Shown here in pieces: positions 22,761 to 35,219 of a DNA stretch of 64,000 nt (positions are counted from its first letter, which is position 1; each line of letters opens with the position of its first letter). A program made the position numbers and the translations under genes. This stretch comes from Nymphaea colorata. Taxonomy: Eukaryota > Streptophyta > Magnoliopsida > Nymphaeales > Nymphaeaceae. The DNA lies in the NCBI RefSeq assembly GCF_008831285.2, contig NC_045145.1, forward strand, positions 24,180,802 to 24,244,801, written 5' to 3'. Under the pieces are notes generated by a model. That model worked only from the letters and a program-made list of their open reading frames with translations. It was not told the origin of the DNA and did not search any database.

Positions 22761-23837
22761 AGGAAAATGTTTTTGTGTTGTTTCCTTCACCTTTTTTTCT
22801 CACTGTTCCTTTTTTCTTTATATATTTTAATTTCTGTAAATGGTCGGTGATGGCTACCTCAACACTCTGTTCTATCCTCATTTTTTTCCTCCCCTTTTTT
22901 TTTTCCGTCTTTGTTATCTATTTTCTTGTCAACTACTAATCCACATGCTTGGCATTGGACCAAACATCTGTATCACCGGTTCGGAGTCTAAGAGAGTTTT
23001 GCTTCCAAGGGTCACAAGTCAAAGCCAAATCTGAGAAGTAGAACCAAACCGTCTCAAGTTATCAACCCGCATCCTATTATTCTATTAATAAATATCCTCA
23101 TCGTACTGCCATACCGCTGCACCTAATTTTTTAAGATGTATCACGCTCTCACCTTACTCACTAGTGACATAGATTTTTTCATCAATTTTTGTGCCATATC
23201 TCTATTCATGATGGAAGTGGCATTACTCTTAATCAATTTCATACATCATAGTACAAATTTGCTATGAGTGATGATGTAATTTTCCTCAGGGAACGTATAA
23301 AGGACTACTTACACCAACTTTGTGTTTATTCTTTGCTGTCTGCTACTTGTCCGCATTCATGCATGATTTTTATAATACGACACGTACAGAGATTTAATTG
23401 TCAGTAATAAAAAAAGTCAACTAACTTTAGCACCTAAGGCATTTGTCCTTAGTTAAAAGCATCGGCCATAACTTTATTTTTCCCAAGTTAGTAATGATAG
23501 TCAAAGATTAGTATCTTATGCTCCGAAAAGAACATGATAGTTGTCCAATTTTAAAATTAATATACTGAAGACTTTCATGCACAACTTTCTGACATTGTGC
23601 AAAAAAGTTTCCCACTGACATTGATCTTAAAAAAACTATTATTCACATATATAAGTATCTTATTCACCTTATCTCAAGAACTCAGCTTCAGCTAATTAGT
23701 GACAAAAACAGAAGTTTTCTTTGATGAATAGCATAGAAATTTAATTATGCGTAAGTGTTTTTCTATCACATTGCCTAATCACTAGGCCGTGTTCCTTGAA
23801 TCAAACTTCCGTCCACTTTATTATCTTAATTAGAAGC
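22761..23837. other. Intergenic DNA without a recognisable gene
   Basis: AT-rich. No coding, RNA or terminal-repeat structure could be supported. Confidence 0.4.
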
Positions 23838-24777
23838 ACATATTTAGCTCTAGCAGGAAGCTTTAAACTAAAGTTGTACACTTGGTAAACATAAGTATTT
23901 ATAGTTTGAATGTCACATTTATACTTAACCCAAAATATATTATTGAATCATAATACATGGATGTTGGTGTGGGTGTTGCTGAGCAGGATAATCAGAGGCG
24001 TAAAATCTGGCTAATTATAATCATTGTCAAAACAGGCACATCTGTCTGCAATACATGATATCTTGTCTGCACCAACAGCACAAGCCTCCACAAATGCACA
24101 GTTAGGACCTGAAAAAGGGTAGTTATATGTTATTTCGCAACCCAGTGTTGCCACGAACCGAATCGCCCGATAAAGTAATGCTGCTCAATTACTCACTAGT
24201 GACCTGCAATTTCACAAAATAAGAAAACTAGTGGTCTTCCTACAACCGTCTATATATGTATATAAGGGATTCAATCTACCAAAATCCAAGTTATTGGGAA
24301 AGAGCTATATGTTAAATGAAAGTTGTTCGAAAAAGATTGAATTTTACAACACGATTAGGGAAAAAAAGGCTACTAATTCCACGCACAAACTTGTGTGAAA
24401 TAGAATCATCTTTTCAAAAAATTATGGAGAGACTTTGATGACAAATTTGTGAAAAAAAGGAATACTAATTCCATGCAAAAATTGAGTGAAATAGACACAT
24501 CTTTTCAAAAATGTATAGGGAGATGAAATTAAGAGTGGAGGACACAGAGATTAGACTCATATATACTTTTTTGCAGTTGAAGGATGATGAGATGAGCCAC
24601 GCATGTTCCGACGGCAATCATCAAAGAGAGTTGAATAAGGACTATAGAAATCTTCATAATTTGGTTTTCACGGCCTGCATTAGTTCCAAATACCATTAGA
24701 GGAGTAAATATTGAGAGCGCATTCGCAGAGAGAAAGATCGAAAGTGTGACCAAGCAAAGCACCGAAATCAAAGGAAA
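23838..24777. repeat. Duplicated flank of the satellite array (partner 58108-59056)
   Basis: Nearly collinear with 58108-59056, same orientation, offset about 34.27 kb. Shared words include acatatttagctctagcagg, ggagatgaaattaagagtgg and ttccgacggcaatcatcaaa. An internal tandem pair of about 95 bp lies at about 24358-24545 (cta attcca(c/t)gcaaaa...gaaatag...catcttttcaaaaa). A 110 bp part (about 24140-24250) has a third copy at 45424-45540. On the minus strand it carries the open frame listed separately. Confidence 0.85.
24011..24142 (-). other. Conserved 3' open frame (copy 1), product unknown
   Basis: Reading down from about 24142, the minus strand gives LGCEITYNYPFSGPNCAF, then a short segment ending KISCIADRCACFDNDYN and a TAG stop (24011-24013). 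The frame also has a good internal acceptor (tttttcag before GTCC, 24108), so it may be a terminal exon. The same frame is open in the 58 kb copy. The eight base differences between the two from residue NCAF to the stop are all amino-acid changing. Upstream on the same strand a hydrophobic stretch (MKISIVLIQLSLMIAVGT, about 24660) resembles a signal peptide, but I cannot join the pieces with confidence. Family not recognised. Confidence 0.35.
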
Positions 24778-27170
24778 GACGAGCCAATCCGCCGGCAGTT
24801 TCTCCGCGAAGCAAATCTGCAGAAGAATAAAAATACCAGAGAACTGTATGGAGATATAGATTTTTACAACAAGCTTTAGTGGGAGACCCTTCTCTGGTTC
24901 ATCGTCGAAGAGGAACTGCGCATCAATTCGGGAGCGATCTCTATGTTTGCTTTTAAGTTTGGATGTAAAGGCCCGAGCACAATTTCCTGCTGCTGCGGTG
25001 TTGTGGAGGGAGACATAGGTGTTGTGCCAACAAGCTGTGAAATAATTATCAGAGTGGCTTTATCCCATAAGCCTTTTAGAAAAGAAGCAATTATAAACAT
25101 TTTATTGTCGTCCAAAGGCGCAGAAACCTACAAAAAGAAGCCATTATAGATAAATAATTTTCTCTTTCTCTCGTCCTCTGCTATCTACGTTGCTCACTTT
25201 TCTTCCCTTTCTCTCGTCCTTTCCTTTCTTTCTTTTTCTTTAAAACAAGGTTTAAAGTGTACTTGGATGACATAATAACTGTAAGTCATCCCTACCAATA
25301 ACAATGCGCATGTAGAATTCGGCTCAGGAGGACAGTGAAGTCCAAGAAGCTTCACGCAGTAAAAAGAGAAAAGATGATGAGGCACCAGATGGAGGACTGG
25401 TCCTACAAAGTGGGAAGTGCTTTTATTTGTCGTTGGTAGTAAGACGAGCCAATCCACCGACAGCTTCTCCACAAAGCAAATTTGCAGAAGAATAAAAATA
25501 CCAGAGAACTGTGTGGGCATACAGATTTTTACAATAAACTTAAGTGGGAGACCCTCCTCCTTATGGTTCATCGTTGAAGAGGAATTGTGCATCAATTCGA
25601 GGGTGATATCTATGTTTGCATCTAAGTTTGGATGTAAAGGCCCAGGCATAATTTCCTACTGCTGTGGTGTTGTAGAGGGGGGCAAAGGCGTTGCGCCAAC
25701 AAGCTCTGGCTTTATCCCATAAGCTTTTTAGAAAAGAAGCAATTATAGACATTTTACTGTTGTCTGGCGGCGCAGAAACCTACAAAGAGAAGCAATTGTA
25801 GATAAATAATTTTCTCTTTCTCTCGTCCTCTGCTATCTATGTGGCTCACTTTTCTTTCCTTTCTCTCGTCCTTTCCTCTCTTTCTTTTTCTTTAAAATAA
25901 GGTTTAAAGTGTACTTGGATGACATAATAACTGTCAGTCATCTCTCTCAATAACAATGCACATGTAGAATTCGGCTCAAGGGGACAGTGAAGTCCAAGAA
26001 GCTTCATGCAGTAAAAAGAAAAAAGATGACGAGGCATCAGATGGAGAACTGGTCCTGCAAAGTTGGAAGCGCTTTTATTTGTCGTTGGTAGTAAGACGAG
26101 CCAATCCACTGGCAGCTTCTCCGCGAAGCAAATCTGCAGAAGAATAAAAATACCAGAGAACTGTATGGGCATAAAGACTTTTACAACAAACTTAAGTGGG
26201 AGACCCTTCTCCTTCTGGTTCATCGTCGAAGAGGAATTGTGCACCAATTCGGGAGCGATCTCTATGTTTGCTTCTGAGTTTGGATGTAAAGGCCCGAGCA
26301 TAATTTCTTGCTGCTGCGGTGTTGTGGAGGGAGGCATAGGTGTTGCGCCAACAAGCTGTGAATAATTATCACAGTGGCTTTATTCCATAAGCCTTTTAGA
26401 AAAGAAGCAATGATAGACATTTTACTGTCGTCCGGCGGCATAGAAACCTGCAAAGAGAAGCCATTGTAGATAAATAATTTTCATTCTCTCGTCCTCTGCT
26501 GTCTACGTGGATCACTTTTCTTCTCTTTCTCTCGTCCTTTCCTCTCTTTGTTTTTATTTAAAACAAGGTTTAAAGTCTACTTGGATGACATAATAACTGT
26601 TAGTCATCTATCCCAATACCATTGCACATGTAGAATTCGGCTCAAGAGGACAGTGGAGTCGAAGGAGCTTCATGCAGTAAAAAGAAAAACGATGACAAGG
26701 CACCAGATGGAGGACTGAGCCTGCGAAGTTGGAAGCACTTTTATCTGTCATTGGAAGTAAGACGAGCCAATCCGCCAGCAGATTCTCCAAGAGGCAAAAC
26801 TGCAGACTTATAAAAAACTAGAGAACTGTGTGGGCGTACAGAGTTTTACAACAAACTTAAGTGGGAGACCCTCCTCCCTCTGGTTCATCGTCGAAGAGGA
26901 ATTGTGCATCAATTCGAGTGCCATCTCTATGTTTGCTTCTGAGTTTTGATGTAACACAATTTGCTGCTGCTGCGATGTTGTGGAGGGAGGCATAGGTGTT
27001 GCACCAACAAGCTGCAAAATAATTGTCGTAGTGGTTTTATCCTATAAGCCTTTTAGAAAAGAAGCAATTAAAGTCATTTTACCATCGTCCGGTGACACAA
27101 AAACCTGCAAAGAGAAGCCATTATAGATAAATAATTTTCTCCTTCTCACCTCCTCCGCTTTCTACGTTGC

Positions 27171-27767
27171 TCACTTTTCTTCTCTTTCTCTCGTCATTTT
27201 CTCTCTTTCTTTTTCTTTAAAACTAGGTTTAATGTGTACTTGGATGACATAATAACTATCAATCATCTCTACCAATACCATTGCACATGTAGATTTCGGC
27301 TCGACAGGATAGTGAAGTCCAAGAAGCTTCATGCAGTAAAAAGAAAAAAGATGATGAGACACCAGATGGAGGACTGGTCCTGCAAAGTTGGAAGCACTTT
27401 TATTTGTCGTTGGTAATAAGAAGAGCCAATCCACCAGCAGTTTCTCCAGGAAGGAAATCTGCAGAAGAATAAAAATACCAGATAACTGTATGGACATACA
27501 GATTTTTACAACAAACTTAAGTTGGAGACCCTCTTCCCCTTGGTTCATCGTCGAAGAGGAACTGTGCATCAATTCGGGAGCGATCTCTATGTTTGCTTCT
27601 GAGTTTGGATGTAAAGGCCCAGGCACAATTTGCTGCTGCTGCAGTGTTGTGGAGGGAGGTATAGGTGTTGCACTAACAAGCTGTGAAATAATTATCACAG
27701 TGGCTTTATCCCATAAGCCTTTTAGAAAAGAAGCAATTATATACATTTTACTATCGTCCGACAGCAC
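27171..27767 (-). other. Longest minus-strand ORF of a satellite unit (198 codons)
   Basis: This frame spans almost a whole unit: SDDSKMYIIASFLKGLWDKA, a QQQQ stretch, a Ser-rich SSSSTMN segment, hydrophobic patches (GIFILLQISF), a FSFYCMKLLGLH segment and a charged Lys/Glu/Arg tail from the purine-rich sub-repeat. Other units keep parts of it (25194-25649, 25846-26337, 28820-29218, 58934-59383) with many amino-acid changes and stops. A good acceptor-like ctctttgcag precedes the start in most units. I recognise no domain. It may descend from an exon of a gene whose start was amplified, or be fortuitous. Confidence 0.3.
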
Positions 27768-27777
27768 AGAAACCTGA
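27388..27777 (+). other. Plus-strand ORF of the same satellite unit (129 codons)
   Basis: The complementary strand of the same unit is also open: QICRRIKIPDNCMDIQIFTT, a WFIVEEELCINSGAISMFAS segment, a CCCCSVVEGG cysteine run and a C-terminal LSHKPFRKEAIIYILLSS. Equivalent frames occur at 25417, 26063, 28830, 33063 and 58857. Two long opposed frames over the same bases argue that at least one is accidental. Nothing identifies a function. Confidence 0.2.
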
Positions 27778-30700
27778 AAAGAGAAGCCATTATAGATAAG
27801 TAATTTTCTCTTTCTCTCGTCCTCTGCTTTCTACGTTGCACACTTTTCTTCTCTTTGTCTCATCCTCTGCTTTCTACGTTGCTCACACTTCTTCTCTTTC
27901 TCTCGTTGTCTGCTTTCTACGTTGCTCACTTTTCTTCTCTTTCTTTCGTCATCTGCTTTCTACGTTGCTCACTTTTCTTCTCTTTCTGTCGTCCTTTCCT
28001 CTCTTTCTTTTGCATTAAAACTAGGTTTAAAGTATACTTGGATGAAATAATAACTGTTAGTCATCTCTACCAATACCATTTCACATGTATAATTCGGCTC
28101 AAGAGGACAGTGAAGGCCAGGAAGTTTCGTGGAGTAAAAAGAAAAAAATGACGAGGCACCAGATGAAGGACTGGTCCTGCGAAGTTGAAAGCGCTTTTAT
28201 TTGTTGTTGTAAGTAAGACGAGCCAATCCGCCAGCAGATTCTCAAAGATGCAAATCTGCACAAGAATAAAAATACTAGAGAACTGTATGGGCATATAGAT
28301 ATTTACAGCAAACTTTAGTGGGAGACCCTCCTCCCTTTGGTTCATCGTCGAAGAGAAACTGTGCATCAATTCGGGACCGAACTCTATGTTCGCTTCTAGT
28401 TTGGATGTAAAGGCCCATGCACAATTTCCTCCGGCTGCGGTGTTGTGGATGGAGGCAGAGGTGTTGTGCTAACAAGCTATGAAATAATTATCACAGGCTT
28501 TATCCCATAAGCTTTTTAGAAAAGAAGCAATTATAGTCATTTTACTGTCGTCCGGTGTTGCAGAAACCTGCCAAGAGAAGCCATTATAGATAAATAATTT
28601 TCTCTCTCTCATCCTCTGCTTTCTACGTTGCTCACTTTTCTTCCTTTCCCACCTTTCTTTTTCTTTAAAACTAGGTTTAAAGTGCAATTGTATTTATCTA
28701 ATAATCGTCAGTCATCTCCACCAATATCATTGTAAATGTTGATTTCGGCTCAAGAGGATAGTGAAGTCCAAGAAGCTTCATGCAGAAAAAAGATGACGAG
28801 ACACCAGATGGAGGACTGGTCATGCGAAGTTGGAAGTGCTTTTATTTGTCGTTGGTAGTAAGACGAGCCAATCCACTGGCAACTTCTCCACGAATGAAAT
28901 CTGCAGAAGAATAAAAATACCAAAGAACTGTGTGGGCATACAGATTTTTACAACAAACTTAAGTTGGAGACCCTCCTCCCTTTGGTTCATCGTCGAAGAG
29001 GAACTGTGCATCAATTTGGGAGCAATCTCTATGTTTGCTTCTGAGTATAGATGTAAAGGTTCGGGCACAATTTGCTGCTGCTGCGGTGTTGTGGAGGGAG
29101 GCATAGGTGTTGCACCAACAAGCTGTGAAATAATCATAATGGCTTTATCCCATAAGCCTTTTAGAAAAGAAGCTATTATATACATTTTACTGTCGTCCAT
29201 CGGCACACAAACTTGCAAATAGAAGCCACTATAGATAAATAATTTTCTCTTTCTCTGGTTCTCTGCTTTCTACGTTGCTCACTTTTCTTCTCTTTCTGTC
29301 GTCCTTTGCTTTCTACGTTGCTCACTTTTCTTCTCTTTCTCTCGTTCTCTGCTTTCTACGTGGCTCACTTTTCTTCTCTTTCTCTTGTCCTTTTCTCTCT
29401 TTCTTTTTGTTCAAAACAAGTTTTAAAGTGTACTTGGATGACATAATAACAGTCAGTCATCTCTCCCCATAACATTGCACATATATGATTCAACTCAAGA
29501 GGACAGTGAAGTCCAAACAGCTTCATGCAGTAAAAAGAAAAAAGATGATGAGGCACCAGATGGAGGACTAGTCCTGCAAAGTTGGAAGCGCTTTTATTTG
29601 TCGTTGGTTGTAAGACGAGCCAATCCACCGACAGCTTCTCCACGAAGCAAATCTGCAGAAGAATAAAAATACTATAGAACTATATGGACATATAGATTTT
29701 TACAACAAACTTAAGTGGGAGACCCTCTCCTTCCGTTTCATCGTCGAAGAGGAACTGTGCATCAATTCAGGAGCGATCTCTATGTTTGCTTCTGAGTTTG
29801 GATGTAAAGGCCTGAGCATAATTTCCTGCTGCTTTGTTGTTGTGGAGGGAGGCATAGCTGTTGCGCCAATAAGCTGTGAAATAATGATCACAGTAGCTTT
29901 ATCCCATAAGCCTTTTAGACAAGAAGCAATTATAGACATTTTACTGTCGTCCTGCGGCGGAGAAACCTGCAAAGGGAAGCAATTGCAGATAAATAATTTT
30001 TTCTTTCTCTCGTCCTCTGCTTTATATGTGGCTCACCTTTCTTCTCTTTCTCTTGTCCTTTCATCTCTTTCCTTTTCTTTAAAACAAGGTTTAAAGTGTA
30101 CTTGGATGACATAATAAGTGTGAGTCATCTCTATCAATAAGATTGCACAAGTAGAATTCGACTCAAGAGGACAGTGAAGTCCTAGCAGCTTCATGCAGTA
30201 AAAAGAAAAAAGATGACGAAGACCAGATGGAGGACTAGTCCTGCAAAGTTGGAAGTGCTTTTATTTGTCGTTGGTTGTAAGTCGAGCGAATCCACCGGCG
30301 GCTTCTCCACGAAGCAAATCTGCAGAAGAATAAAAATACTAGAGAACTGTATGGAGATATAGATTTTTACAACAAACTTTAGTGGGAGACCCTCCTCTGG
30401 TTCATCGTCGATGAGGAACTGTGCATCAATTTGGGAGTGATCTCTATGTTTGTTTCTGAGCTTGGATGTAAAGGCCTATGCACAATTTGCTGCTGCTGCG
30501 GTGTTGTGAGGGGTGGCATAGGTGTTACACCAACAAGCTTTGAAATAATTATCAAGGTGGCCTTATGCCAAAAGCCTTTTAGAAAAGACACAATTATAGA
30601 CATTTTACTGTCGTCCTGCGGCATAGAAACCTGCAAAGAGAATCAATTATAGATAAATAATTTTCTTTGTCTCTCATCCTTTGCTTTCTACATTGTTCCC

Positions 30701-33700
30701 CTTTCTTTTATTTCTCTCGTCCTCTGCTATCTACGTTGCTCACTTTTCTTATCTTTCTCTCGTCCTTTTCTCTCTTTCTTTTTCTTTTAAACTAGGTTTA
30801 AAGTGTACTTGGATGACATAATAACTGTCACTCATCTCTATCAATAACATTTCACATGTAGAATTCGGCTCAAGAGGACAGTGAAGTCCAAGAAGCTTCA
30901 TGTAGTAAAAAGAAAAAAATGACGAGGCACCCAACGGAGGATTGGTTCTGCAAAGTTGGAAGCGCTTTTATTTGTCGTTGGTATAAGATGAGCCAATCCA
31001 CCGACAGCTTCTCCATGAAGCAAATCTGCAGAAGAATAAAAATACCATAGAACTATATGTGCATAGAGATTTTTACAACAAACATAAGTAGGAGACCCTC
31101 CTCCTTCCGGTTCATCGTCGAATAGGAATTGTGCATTAATTCGGAAGCGATCTCTATGTTTGCTTCTGAGTTTGGATGTAAAGGCCTGGGCAAAATTTCC
31201 TGCTGCTGCGTTGTTGTCGAGGGAGGCATTGGTGTTGTGCCTAAAAGTTGTGAAATAATTATCACAGTGGCTTTATCCCATAAGCCTTTTAGAAAAGAAG
31301 CAATTATAGACATTTTACTGTCATCCGGCGGTGCAGAAACCTGCAAGCAATTGTAAACAAAAATTTTTTTCTTTCTCTCGTCCTCTGCTTTCTACGTGGC
31401 TCACTTTTCTTCTCTTTCTCTTGTCCTTTCCTCTCTTTCTTTATCTTTAAAACAAGGTTTAAAGTGTACTTGGATGACATAATAACTGTAAGTCTTCTCT
31501 CCCAATAACATTACACATATAGAATTCAGCTCAAGAGGAAAGTGAAGTCTAAGCAGCTTAATGCAGTAAAAAGAAAAAGATGACGAGGCACAGATGGAGG
31601 ACTAGTCCTGCAAAGCAGGAAGCGCTTTTATTTGTCGTTGGTTGTAAGATGAGCCAAACCACCGATAGCTTCTCCACGATGCAAATCTGCAGAAGAATAA
31701 AAATACCTGAGAACTGTATGGACATATAGATTTTTACAACAAACTTAAGTGGGAGACCTTCCTCTGGTTTATCGTCGATGAGGAACTGTGTATCAATTCA
31801 GGAGCGATCTCTATGTTTGCTTTTGAGTTTAGATGTAAAGGCCCAGACACAATTTGCTGCTGCTGCGGTGTTGTGAGGGGTGGCATAAGTTTTGCACCAA
31901 CAAGCTGTGAAATAATTATCACAGTGGCTTTATCCCATAAGCCTTTTAGAAAAGAAGCAATTATAGACATTTTACTAGCAAAGATAATCCATTATAGATA
32001 AATAATTTTCTATGTCTCTCATCCTTTGCTTTCTACATTGCTCCCCTTTCTTTTGTTTCTCTTGTCATCTGCTTTCTACGTTGCTCACTTTTCTTCTCTT
32101 TCTCTCGTCCTTTCCTCTCTTTGTTTTTCTTTAAAACTAGGTTTAAAGTGTACAGATGACATAATAATTGTCAGTCATCTCTACCAATACCGTTGCACAT
32201 GTAGAATTCAGCTGAAAAGGACAATGAAGTCCAAGAAGCTTCATGTAGTAAAAAGAAAAAAGATGACAAGACACCCGATGGAGGAGTGGTTCTACAAAGT
32301 TGGAAGCGCTTTTATTTGTCATTGGGAGTAAGACGAGCCAATTCGCCGGCAGCTTCTCCATGAGGCAAATCTGTAGAAGAATATAAATACCAGAGAACGG
32401 TATGAGCATCCAGATTTTTACAACAAACTTAAGTGGGAGACCCTCCTCTGGTTAATCGTGGAAGAGGAACTGTGAGTCAATTCGGGACCGATCTCTATGT
32501 TTGCTTATGAGTTTGGATGTAAAGTTCAGGCACAATGTCCTGTTGTTCCGGTGTTGTGGAGGGAGGCATAGGTATTGCGCCAACAGCTTTGAAATAATTA
32601 TCACAGTGGCCTTATCCCATAAGTCTTTTAGAAAAGAAGCAGTTATATACATTTTACTGTAGTCCGACGGCACAGAAACCTGCAAGGAGAAGCAATTGTA
32701 GATAAATAATACTTTCTTTCTCTCGTCCTCTGCTTTCTACGTGGCTCACTTTTTTTCTCTTTCACTTGTCTTTTCCTCTTTTTTTTTTTTTAAAAACAAG
32801 GTTTAAAGTGTACTTGGATGACATAATAACTGTCAGTCATCTTTCCCAATAACATTGCACATATAGGATTCAACTCCAGAGGATAGTGAAGTCCAAGTAG
32901 CTTCATACAGTAAAAAGAAAAAAGATGATGAGGCACCAGATGGAGGACTAGTCCTGCAAAGTTGGAAGCTCTTTTATTTGTCGTTGGTTGTAAGATGAGC
33001 CAATCCACCACCGACAGCTTCTCCACGAAGCAAATCTGCAAAAGAATAAAAATACTAGAAAATTGTATGGACATATAGATTTTTACAACAAACTTAAGTG
33101 GGAGACCCTCCTCTGGTTCATCGTCGATGAGGAACTGTGCATCAATTCGGGAGCGATCTCTATGTTTGCTTTTGATTTTGGATGTAAAGGCCCAAACACA
33201 ATTTGCTGCTGCTGCGGTGTTGTGAGGTGTGGCATAGGTGTTGCACCAACAAGATGTGAAATAATTATCACAGTGGCTTTATCCCATAAGCCTTTTAAAA
33301 AAGAAGCAATTATAGACATTTTACTAGCAAAGAGAATCCATTATAGATAAATAATTTTCTATGTCTCTCATCCTCTGCTTTCTACGTTGCTCCCCTTTCT
33401 TTTGTTTCTCTTGTCATCTGCTTTCTACGTTGCTCACTTTTCTTCTCTTTCTCTCGTCCTTTCCTCTCTTTGTTTTTCTTTAAAACTAGGTTTAAAGTGT
33501 ATAGATGACATAATAATTGTCAGTCATCTCTACCAATACCGTTGCACATGTAGAATTCAGCTGAAGAGGACAGTGAAGTCCAAGAAGCTTCATGTAGTAA
33601 AAAGAAAAAAGATGACAAGACACCCGATGGGGGACTGGTTCTGCGAAGTTGGAAGCGCTTTTATTTGTCATTGGGAGTAAGACGAGCCAATTCGCCGACA

Positions 33701-35219
33701 GCTTCTCCATGAGGCAAATCTGTAGAAGAATATAAATACCGGAGAACGGTATGGGCATCTAGATTTTTACAACAAACTTAAGTGGGAGACCCTCCTCTGA
33801 TTCATTGTGGAAGAGGAACTGTGAGTCAATTCGGGACCGATCTCTATGTTTGCAATAACATTGCACATATAGGATTCAACTCCAGAGGACAGTGAAGTCC
33901 AAGCAGCTTCATGTAGTAAAAAGAAAAAAGATGATGAGGCACCAGATGGAGGACTAGTCTTGCAAAGTTGGAAGCGCTTTTATTTGTCGTTGGTTGTAAG
34001 ATGAGCCAATCCACCACCGACAGCTTCTCCACGAAGCAAATCTGCAGAAGAATAAAAATACTAGAAAACTGTATGGACATATAGATTTTTACAACAAACT
34101 TAAGTGGGAGACCCTCCTCTGGTTCATCGTCGATGAGGAACTGTGCATCAATTCGGAAGCGATCTCTATGTTTGTTTTTGAGTTTGGATGTAAAGGCCCA
34201 GACACAATTTGCTGCTGATGCGGTGTTGTGAGGGGTGGCATAGGTGTTGCACCAACAAGCTGTGAAATAATTATCACAGTGGCTTTATCCCATAAGCCTT
34301 TTAGAAAAGAAGCAATTATAGACATTTTACTGTCGTCCGGCGGCGCAGAAACCTGCAAAGAGAATTCATTATAGATAAATAATTTTCTCTGTCTCTCATC
34401 CTCTGCTTTCTACGTTGCTCTCCTTTCTTTTGTTTCTCTCATCCTCTGCTTTCTACGTTGCTCACTTTTCTTCTCTTTCTCTCATCCTTTCCTCTCTTTG
34501 TTTTTCTTTAAAACTAGGTTTAAAGTGTACAGATGACATAATAAATGTCAGTCATCTCTACCAATACCATTGCACATGTAGAATTCAGCTGAAGAGGACA
34601 GTGAAGTCCAAGAAGCTTCATGCAGTAAAAAGAAAAAAGATGACAATACATCAGATGGAGGACTGGTCCTGCGAAGTTGGAAGCACTTTTATTTGTCATT
34701 GGGAGTAAGACTAGCCAATTCGTCGACAGCTTCTCCACGAAGCAAATCTACAGTAGAATATAAAGACCAGAGAACGGTATCGGCATACAGATTTTTACAA
34801 CAAACTTAAGTGGGAGACCCTCCTCCCTCTGGTTCATCGTCGAAGAGGAACTGTGCGTCAATTCGGGACCGATCTCTATGTTTGCTTCTAAGTTTGGATG
34901 TAAAGGCCGGGCAAAGTGTCCTGCTGTTGCGGTGTTGTGGAGGGAGGCATAAGTGTTGCGCCAACAGCTGTGAAATAATTATCACAGTGGCCTTATCCCA
35001 TAAGCCTTTTAGAAATGAAGCAATTATAGATATGTTACTGTCGTCCGGCGGCACAGAAACCTGCAAAGAGAAGCCATTATAGATAAGTAATTTTTTATTT
35101 CTCTCGTCCCCTGCTTTCTACGTTGCCCACTTTTCTTCTATTTCTCTCGTCCTCTGCTTTCTATGTTGCTCACTTTTCTTCTCTTTCTCTCGTCCTTTCC
35201 TCTCTTTCTTTTTCTTTAA

